In this document: piece after piece, positions 7,945 through 14,931 of the stretch
Numbering within the stretch: position 1 is the stretch's first letter
How the letters are laid out: each line of letters begins with the position of its first letter
From: Hamiltosporidium magnivora
Lineage: Eukaryota; Microsporidia; Dubosqiidae
Assembly (NCBI GenBank): GCA_004325065.1
Contig: PITI01000308.1
Coordinates: forward strand, 1 to 14,931
Length of the DNA stretch: 14,931 bases
Direction of reading: 5' to 3'
Notes under the pieces: generated by a model
Databases searched by the model: none
Told to the model about the DNA's origin: nothing
What the model saw: the letters and a program-made list of their open reading frames with translations, nothing else
Program-made: the position numbers and the translations under genes

Positions 7945-10803
7945 AATAGGTGCAAATCTCCGATATTTTTTTAATTGATGATCGATATCATATTTTTTAT
8001 TCATATTTGTAGTATTGCAAACATGGACAAAACTAGCAACTTTAAGGTAGTTACGGGTCATTGGAACTTCGCATAAAATATTTTAAGTTTTAGAAAGTTG
8101 TTTTACCAGATATTTTCACGATAGACTAGTTTTTAAGATTTTTCGTAGTTTGTTTTATTGCTTAAATATATTTTATTATTTATTTGAAGCATTCTTCTAC
8201 ACGAAAAAAGCTAGATTTTTTAACTAATTTATGTGGAAACAAAAAAATAACATGTTTTTATGGCTCATTGGCTTCCCGGCGAACCATACATGTAACTATT
8301 TTAATTTATGGTTAATTTATATTTTTCGACGCGTTGTTAATTAGATTGGGTATAAATAGCTTTTTGATTGAAATGATGGAGTGAAAAGACTAGTTTTAAA
8401 CCTTTTTTAAAAAATGAATTCGTTAATTTAAAAGAAAAAAAATTAATAGCGCTTTAATTTTGTAATATTTTTCTAGAAATTTGTTTCGTCAAAGAAGCAA
8501 TCTTTATCCTTGCTCCACCCTTTTTCTAATTGATACACCTATATGATATTTATAAAGATTCGTTTTATAGTTACAAATAAAACTCAAGAAATTAAAATTA
8601 AAAATATATGCGCCGATGCTTATTACACATTATAAAACGAATCATCATACATATACTATCGGCATTTTTCTCACAGAATAAGATTAAAGCACTTCCAAAT
8701 ATACCCTTTCTTTTTCTGAATTCGAATAAATTACATATAAGAAAAACATTTAAATCCAGTCAACATTTTATACAGTTCGTACATGATATCTTGGTTTAGT
8801 GCGAGTCATGGCTATTCATTTTCATTTGGATTACAGCCAATTTCATGGAATAATCAATTTCTAGCTTGGAATTATGCTTTTTTGATTTATATATAATTTT
8901 TAAAAAAAGTAATTCGAATTTTTTAAAAAAATGTTATAAGATGATTTCCGTTATCACTTTTCTTGAATTATATATCCATAAAACGTTAACGTGTCTATGT
9001 TCATTATATAAACAAAAATAGATTTTTAAACAGCAATCTAGAACTAATGTATTACTTCTAACTTTTTTATTTTGTTTGTTAAAAAAAACTTTTGAGCACC
9101 TATTTAATTAAATACATTACTCAGATCATGTAATATTAATTTTTAAAATATGTCTATAATTTCAAATCTGAGTTCCATTCAATGAAAATTCACGAATATT
9201 TTATTTTAAAAAAATATATACCCCAAACCTTTACATATATTCAATAAATTTCGTTATTTTTTTTTGATTGTTTTAACATTTTCATCTATATATTTTAATC
9301 AAATTCTTTTTGATTTACATTTGAAATTTAAAGAAGATAAGAATATTTATAAGCTAACTTCGAGAAGATATAGGAAAATAACCGAAATTTTGTTATAATT
9401 ATTTTAAAGATATTACTAGTTACAGAATATAAAGGGATTTCAAAACTTGATATTGAATCTTCATTATAAAAATAAAATAATGATTCTTTATTGATTCTAA
9501 ATAGAATATTTCATATCATCTCGATCCAAGGATTAATTTTTATCTAAACTTGAAATATAATAGTATTAAAAGAAAGGAAAGAAAAATATAAAAGACATAT
9601 CCCAAAGCTTCAAAGTTCTTTTAATCAAACATAACTAAATATATTATGCTCCAGTATTAGCACGGGTATCATTTAAGTTCCTTGAATGTTGTAAGATAGG
9701 AAAAATCTATTATTCTTAAATTCGTTACAAATAACAATAAAATAACGCTAATGTTGTCTATATTCATGTTATAATTATTAAATAAAATTTATATTAAAAA
9801 GAATATTTCGAATATGATGCAAAGAACCCAAGGAATCAATAAAGCTTCTAATAAAAATATTTCTGCAATAGAACAATAATGACTTTTTAAAATCGTTTAT
9901 TATATTGAACAATCCATGAAAATAAAAAATAAAAATTTCTGTTTTAAACCTCACATTTAATTACTGTAGAAATATAAAAATAAAAAAATTGTAGATTCAT
10001 AAATTAAAATCTCAGACTGGCACTAAAATCTATTAATTTACTAATTATTGAAATAATTTGAATATTCACAGAAATTAATACGAAATATTAGCTTTTCTTT
10101 ATAAAGCCATTTTTTTAGTAATTCTTTAAAAGAACATTAAAATAAAACGCTTAGCTTTTATAATATTTTTCTTGTTTTCTAAAACATCGTTCGTTTGTAA
10201 TTATTAATTGAAAAATTTATTACAACTATGCTGTTTGATAAACTTCTGAGATAATATTAACATCAAAAAAAGTTGAAATTTTTAAGATGAGATCGTTTAT
10301 AACCTTTTAATCACATTCAGAATTTTAAATTTAAAATTTAAAATCGTTCTTTGAGTTAGCTCTAAGTTAGCATTCCAAGCCTTTTAGCAATGGTTTTTTT
10401 TGCTAAAATAAAATTTTCTATAACTTAATAGATCTACATATGTACTTAAGCCATTGTTTATTGCTTTGTAAATTGAAGATATTCGCTGTGTTGAAACTTT
10501 TCATTAACACATGTCGTTTACCCGAAAGGTAATGTTATAATATTTATTAAAATAAGAAGACAGACAACAGCTGTTACAATACAGTTGTAATTAGATCATC
10601 TTTCAGAAATGTTAATTTTGTTTTACTACACATGAAAGTTTTTGAGAGAGATCCTAAAATTGTTAAACATATTTCAAGTGTCTATTTTTTAGAGCAAAAT
10701 ACATTTTTGCATATAATTTTGTCATTTACTGTCGTATTTGAAAATGCATTCCTCCGTCATTCCGCCTCATTTATTTTGCTTAACATTAACTGATGGTAAA
10801 GAA
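7945..10803. other. Long AT-rich gene-free tract
   Basis: Nothing recognisable is encoded on either strand. A 63-codon plus-strand frame at 8608-8799 shows no domain, and its length is expected by chance. Small symmetric sequences such as AACAGCTGTT (10566-10575) and TTACAATACAGTTGTAA (10574-10590) are present without evident meaning. By hand count 9541-9600 is about 17% GC. Confidence 0.65.
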
Positions 10804-10822
10804 ACGCAGAAATTTTCTGCGT
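10804..10822. repeat. Short near-perfect palindrome
   Basis: ACGCAGAAATTTTCTGCGT has two 9-base arms (ACGCAGAAA and TTTCTGCGT) around a single T, with GC-containing outer parts in otherwise AT-rich DNA. It is not followed by features that would identify it as a terminator or a known protein-binding site. Confidence 0.6.
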
Positions 10823-10947
10823 GCTAATTAAGATGAGATTAATTTGAAATGAATGTATTAATGCGTTTGTTTGGCAGTAAAGAGTATTTTAGGAAATTTG
10901 GCTGGTAACGGATTAGCGAAGTATAGAAATTTTATATCATAAGTAAA

Positions 10948-11055
10948 AAAATTATAGAAATAAGATGTTAACGAACAAAAAAAATTATAAAATTAAAATC
11001 TTAACGTAAAAAAATCAGAAAAAATCAAGAAATTATAGAAATAAGATGTTTAACT
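10948..11055 (+). repeat. Degenerate AT-rich repeat, three copies
   Basis: The block AATTATAGAAATAAGATGTT followed by AAC or TAAC appears at about 10950-10972 and again at about 11031-11054. A more diverged copy (AATTATAAAATTAAAATCTT, then AACG) lies between them at about 10983-11006. Spacing is irregular (33 and 48 bp). It is most likely a decayed local duplication. Confidence 0.5.
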
Positions 11056-11243
11056 GATAAAAATTTAAATTTGATTATCCTATTCTTTTATACTCTTTAT
11101 TTAAATCTGTTTGTTTTCGCATGTTTTTTACTATTAACATAGTAAGTTATGCAATACATTAAAATCGATTAAATATATGTTTCATCGTGACAAGATCAGT
11201 CAAACGAATTTCGTAGAGTTCTAGTGATAGAGTTAAAATCACT

Positions 11244-11453
11244 TTAATCTAACGTTTTCATAATTATAAGAAAAATGTATAGGATGCGAATTGGTACTTT
11301 AAATTTATTTAAGAGAAAATTTCCGCACCTACCACATATATTTACATAATCTTTTACAGCCGCTGGGTGCATTCCATAGTAGTTTTTGTTTATTAAAGCA
11401 ATTTTCCTTATGGTGGCAATGTAACCATTCTCATAGTCTGTTCCGATTATCAT
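11244..11453 (-). pseudogene. Possible second integrase relic (HHCC-like zinc-finger region)
   Basis: A 69-codon minus-strand frame contains ENGYIATIRKIALINKNYYG, then MHPAAVKDYVNICGRCGNF and KFKVPIRI. This follows the layout of the integrase N-terminal zinc finger: a His-rich GH(I/V) segment, a K.YYGI helix region, then D(Y/F)(V/I)..C..C and a lysine-rich tail leading to a P-I segment. The Cys pair is kept (C40, C43), while the His positions appear changed (D6 or Y7, and Y11). The sequence differs from the finger in the element at 4646-6774, so it would be another family. In a different frame downstream, LYEIRLTDLVTMKH (11218-11177) recalls the start of an integrase core but lacks the catalytic Asp. 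No core, ends or duplications were found. Tentative. Confidence 0.38.
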
Positions 11454-12479
11454 TCTAATGACTTTTATAGAAATATGAAAATCATCCTTATGATTATTTC
11501 ATCTGGTTTTTCTAGAAAATTGGTTAATTATATAATACAAACGATTGTGTTTTCTGTCTAGTGCGCTTTTCGGTTCTTTAGCACGTTTATTTAGAAATAA
11601 TTCTAATAAGTTATTACAAAGATGTTATAAAATCCTATAATATTATATTTTTGCATTATAAAATTATAAGCTGCTATACATAATGGAACAAAAAAATGTA
11701 ATGCAATAGAAATTTATGACATCAGGCTTAAGATATTTTATTTTATGTATAATACTGGAACTTTTCGCAAATCCTTTCATCCAAGAATACCATAAAAAAC
11801 AGTTATTCAATTTATTTTGAAACAACAGAAATATTATAAAAATACAACTAAAAGGCACAGATTCGCGGAAACTAAAAATTTATTCGATTTTATTTTATAT
11901 TATAAATGTTTATAATTTTTTTAACCGAGTCCATACGTTTTTAAAGATAAAATTTTAGTTTTAGTAATTATATAAAATAAAGGGAGCAGTATAAAATGAA
12001 TGGTGTTTTGAGATTAAAACATTTACTTTTTCACAGAAAACTTAGCTAGCTGTCTAGCGACACATTCGGTGTTAACTGAGTTGTATTGCTCAAATGATTT
12101 CTTAGATTTCTCTGATTGGAATATTAATTTACTGCTCATGTGTGGATCTATTAATTTTTTTTCAAATTAGCTCGATATTAACCTATAAATGACTTCGGCA
12201 AAGTATTTTAATTCCTAAAGATGTCGATAAACCCTCGGAACGAACCTCTATAGGTACTGTTTAAGTCACTCGTTTTTTTATTTCACAATTCGTCTTATTT
12301 TCCTTTACTCATAATTCATATTATTTGTATGCTTCTATATTTTGCTTAAATTCATTGATACAATTCTAAAAACAAAGGATGTTCAATTCTGTTTTATAAT
12401 GCTTAAAATCTGTTATTCTTTTCAAAACAAAAAATCCGTGTATGATCTATAAGTACCAAGTATTTTTTCAATCGAAAAA
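11454..12479. other. AT-rich stretch with no recognisable gene
   Basis: No convincing gene or RNA was seen. A 64-codon minus-strand frame at 11664-11858 has no recognisable motif and is of chance length. The part at 12050-12260 has slightly more mixed composition but no supported reading frame. Confidence 0.6.
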
Positions 12480-12572
12480 TGTTTTAGAAAGTCCCGGATT
12501 TTTTATTTTTTCCATACAATCCTGTAAAATTTGCAAAACATAAAATTATAAAACTTTATTTTTATAATGGAA

Positions 12573-12618
12573 AGCTAAATTTGAAGTACGTCCTGATTAA
12601 AGAGATTGCATTCTTGCT
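12573..12618 (-). repeat. Diverged direct repeat, copy B
   Basis: This 46-bp block aligns without gaps to 12898-12943 in the same orientation, 325 bp away, with 35 identical positions by hand count. It includes the shared core TTTGAAGTAC. On the minus strand it would read SKNAISLIRTYFKFSF, resembling SRKTISFLEMYFKLSC of copy A. Copy B is interrupted by stops downstream and seems the more decayed of the two. Confidence 0.6.
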
Positions 12619-12799
12619 AAGAATATTTCGAATAAAAAATTTTTTTCTAGAAAATGTAAAAGTAAAAGCTAGTTAAGTTTTGTAATTTTTGTCATTTATA
12701 CTTTTATTGTGGTTAAACGTCGATTAATTTCTTCATGTAATTCTCGCAACTTTTTCTTTTGTTTTAATTTGTTTCTATATTTTATAAATTTTAGAAAAT

Positions 12800-13015
12800 T
12801 TAATTAATTTTGAAAGACCTTGGAATGTTTGAAAAATAAATAACATTTTGTTGTGATACAATAAATATTAGCCTTTTGCCGTAATTTTCGGGAAGGCAGC
12901 TAAGTTTGAAGTACATCTCCAAGAAGGAGATCGTCTTCCTGCTCACTGTTCCAATGATATTGAGTAAAGAAGTGTTTTTATAAGTAAAATAATCGTCTTG
13001 ATTAATTTTATTCAT
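12800..13015 (-). CDS. Unassigned 71-codon ORF containing repeat copy A
   Basis: This minus-strand frame starts at ATG 13015 and encodes 71 residues, including GTVSRKTISFLEMYFKLSC (from about residue 22) and a Cys-Leu-Pro-Glu-Asn segment. The part at 12898-12943 is duplicated at 12573-12618 with about 76% identity, and the resemblance continues weakly at protein level in the copy. I do not recognise the family. It lies just downstream of the retrotransposon ORF2 on the same strand, so it might be 3' tail sequence of that element or an older repeat into which the element inserted. It could also be non-coding. Confidence 0.25.
   Translation of the reverse strand: MNKINQDDYFTYKNTSLLNIIGTVSRKTISFLEMYFKLSCLPENYGKRLIFIVSQQNVIYFSNIPRSFKIN
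12898..12943 (-). repeat. Diverged direct repeat, copy A
   Basis: This is the partner of 12573-12618. It holds more mixed base composition (CTCCAAGAAGGAGATCGTC in its middle part) than copy B, consistent with slower or later decay. Confidence 0.6.
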
Positions 13016-13066
13016 GATGGCATACCCCTCTTTTTTGTTTTTAAATATAGAATAAAAATATTATTT

Positions 13067-13288
13067 TTATGTGATATAAATGATATCAAACCTTTCAATT
13101 TTATACTTATTTTCTATTTGGTATATTGACCGATTGATGATCTTCAGGTCAGGTATGACAATTAGTTGTTTAGAACAGCGGCAGCTTGCCATTTCCCTTC
13201 CAAGAGTATCTTGATGCCTTGAATTCCCTACAGCATCAGAAGATTTCAAACATTTTACAACTTTTCTCGTAACCTGAGCTGTAAACAT
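13067..13288 (-). pseudogene. Possible C-terminal tail of LINE ORF2 after an in-frame stop
   Basis: This minus-strand frame directly continues the frame of the LINE C-terminal zinc finger, separated from it only by a TAG at 13289-13291. It begins MFTAQVTRKVVKCLKSSD and is open for 73 codons. Its first half (to about 13170) keeps the mixed base composition of the LINE; the second half becomes AT-rich. Either the TAG is the real end of ORF2 and this is 3' untranslated sequence, or the TAG is a nonsense mutation. No known domain is visible. A poly-A or short-repeat tail marking the element's 3' end was not identified. Confidence 0.35.
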
Positions 13289-14931
13289 CTATCGCTCTAC
13301 TTTCCACTTCTTACACATGAACACTAGATGGCACAAAGTTTCTCGGACTGGTTTTTCGCAACATGGACAGCGTTCCCTATACCTATTCGGTAATCTTCCT
13401 AAAGCTGCCAGTTGCGGACTAAATTTCACCAGTCCTATTCTAAATTACGCAGCATCTTAATACTGCTAGCTAACACCCTGTTATTTAGTTCTGCGTAGAT
13501 CCACTTATACCCACTATTAAGACCAAAAAGCCTACGTAAGCCACTTATAACTGACTTATCAGCTCGGCCTTGCCTTTTAACAATAGCCTCTTTGATTAGA
13601 AGGCCACTACTTTTGTTACTCAAACCCGATAAAAGACTTCCAGTATAAGCTTTCATCCAGATTCGGGTTTGAGTAACCCACGTTCTCTTTCTCGCTGTAA
13701 ACTTACCATTTAGCAAGTCCCGTATGATCGTTCTGCTTTCTTGCCATTTCAAGAAGCCTCTTACACGTGGCATAGCTGCCTTTTCATATAAAGACTGGAT
13801 GTCACACTCTCTGAATGCTGCCAACAAGGCAAACTTCTCTCGACATCCAAAAGCTGCTGCCAAAGAACGTGTAACGCCGCAACCTACAGATACTATTCTG
13901 ACCTTGCCCATTCCCCACAATTCGCTCCCATACATTATAATTGGTATAATGCATGCTTTTATGATCAGAAGTTCAAATTAAAGCGGAACTTCTGATCTGC
14001 AGAGGAATGGCATAGCATTTTTTCGGACCGCAAACACAGCTTTTTTTCTCCCATTGAGCATTTCTTTCAGAGAAAACGTGCGGTCTAAAATAAATCCTAG
14101 GTATCTGTAGGTTTCGACCACTGGGAATGCTTTTTATCCTATCATTACGTTACCTTTAAGACATGGTAAAAATAACAACCTACGCTTATCTATATTCACA
14201 CGCATTCCACACGTCTTACACCACCTCGTCACTTTATCTATACTGAGTTTAAAGGCAGCCACATCGCATCGAACAGAACAGTGTCATCGGCAAACAATGT
14301 ACCTTGAAACTTATAGTTAAGACCTTTGCATGCTATACCATTAAGACTCTAAAGATGTAATCGATATAAAGATCGAATAACAGAGGTGATAACGGGCAGC
14401 CTTGGCGGAGACCGATACTGTATAGGAATAGGCTTGTTGTTTTATCGCCCACCTTGACACTTATTTTTATATCAGTGTACAGATTTTTAAGGAATCTCAG
14501 AAGTTTTCCGGAATAGCCTTGCTCTTTCAGTCTCAAAAGGAGTAGATCATGAGGAACTCTATCGTAAGCCTTTTCGAAATCGAATAATAGGCAAACAGTC
14601 TCTCTACCTCGAATAAATCTTCTCCTTTGAATTTCTAAAAGAGTTGCCACCTTTGCAACACATTCCTCTCGAGTACGAAAACCAGCTTGTTCCCGGCACA
14701 AGAGGTTATTATTCTCAGCATACAAACGCATTCGGCGTTCCACATCCTTACACAGCAGTTTAAGAAGAGTGTTTATCAGACATATTTCACGGTAGTTTCC
14801 AGGTTTTCGTAAATCACCTTTCTTCGCTAGCGGTACTATGACTGACACTCTCCAGCTGTCAGGTATTCTATTTGTCCAGGCCTCATTCAGCACATGTAAA
14901 ATGTGCTGTGCCATCAGACTTACGCCATGAG
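13289..14931 (-). pseudogene. Non-LTR retrotransposon (LINE) ORF2, partial and disrupted
   Basis: This is the reverse transcriptase part of a LINE ORF2, which copies the element RNA at a nicked target. The frame is open to the window edge, so the N-terminus and any endonuclease lie beyond 14931. From 14914 downward: VIVPLAKKGDLRKPGNYR (template-grip region), QAGFR, motif A FDFEKAYDRVP with its catalytic Asp (D112 counted from 14914), and motif B GLRQGCPLSP (168-177). The frame shifts near 14340. Motif C is FADD (14294-14283). After another shift near 14270 come WCKTCGMRVNIDK, YRYLGFILD and MYGSELWG, with stops at 14134-14136 and 13978-13980. A shift at about 13437 leads to a CCHC finger, CPCC...H....C (13369-13313), as in many LINE C-termini. 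GC is about 50% at 13801-13860 against about 17-25% elsewhere. The clade was not determined. Confidence 0.92.
13963..13997. repeat. 12-bp inverted repeat inside the LINE
   Basis: GATCAGAAGTTC (13963-13974) and GAACTTCTGATC (13986-13997) are exact reverse complements separated by 11 bp. They lie between the palm/thumb part and the MYGSELWG segment of the LINE gene and include one of its premature stops (13978-13980). Confidence 0.75.

Noticed and set aside
8608..8799. Plus-strand 63-codon open frame
   Set aside because: Its length is expected by chance, with no motif and no supporting context.
9647..9720. Short frame reading APVLARVSFKFLECCK
   Set aside because: It is only about 25 codons between stops, and no continuation was found in other frames.
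10321..10345. AT-only palindromic run near AATTTAAAATTTAAAAT
   Set aside because: Simple AT symmetry is expected at this base composition.
11664..11858. Minus-strand 64-codon open frame
   Set aside because: Its length is expected by chance; it is Phe/Ile/Ser-rich with no recognisable pattern.
13724..13981. Plus-strand 85-codon open frame
   Set aside because: It is antisense to the LINE thumb region, whose minus-strand product is clearly recognisable.

Overview
The window is very AT-rich eukaryotic DNA with no intact gene I can recognise. I count about 17% GC by hand at 9541-9600. It reads as a graveyard of transposable elements from several classes in an AT-rich, gene-free background. A large AT-rich microsporidian genome would fit (long non-coding gaps, integrase-only, Merlin-like and LINE relics), but the sequence has no diagnostic host gene, so this is a guess. 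There is no sign of bacterial operons, CRISPR arrays, rRNA or tRNA.

Layout. Positions 1-4641 are AT-rich with no gene; they hold an unexplained GC-richer patch at about 3720-3835 and one unrecognised 90-codon ORF at 3969-4241. Positions 4646-6774 are a complete but dead DNA transposon: terminal inverted repeats of 54-56 bp starting TGTCAC, flanked by a TAAA/TAAA target duplication. They enclose one decayed gene (5103-6457) for a retroviral/Ty3-type integrase with zinc finger, DD35E core and a C-terminal barrel-like domain. An integrase between inverted repeats with a 4-bp duplication is the hallmark of Ginger-type elements. Positions 6779-7640 hold nothing clear. A short minus-strand relic at about 7640-7944 resembles the N-terminal half of a Merlin/IS1595-type transposase. 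Positions 7945-10800 hold nothing recognisable. At 10800-11060 there is a short palindrome and a degenerate AT-rich repeat. A second, different integrase zinc-finger relic may lie on the minus strand at 11244-11453.

From 12480 to 13015 there is a pair of diverged direct repeats, one inside a 71-codon minus-strand ORF. The right end (13289-14931, minus strand, cut by the window edge) is a non-LTR retrotransposon ORF2. It has reverse transcriptase with FDFEKAYD, GLRQGCPLSP and FADD motifs, thumb and connection, and a C-terminal CCHC finger, and is broken by frameshifts and stops. Its GC is about 50% at 13801-13860, far above the background, so it looks like the youngest element. The Ginger-like gene (25% GC at 5881-5940) has nearly drifted to background composition.

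Nothing here works together as a pathway. The interest lies in the element classes, their ends and their relative ages.
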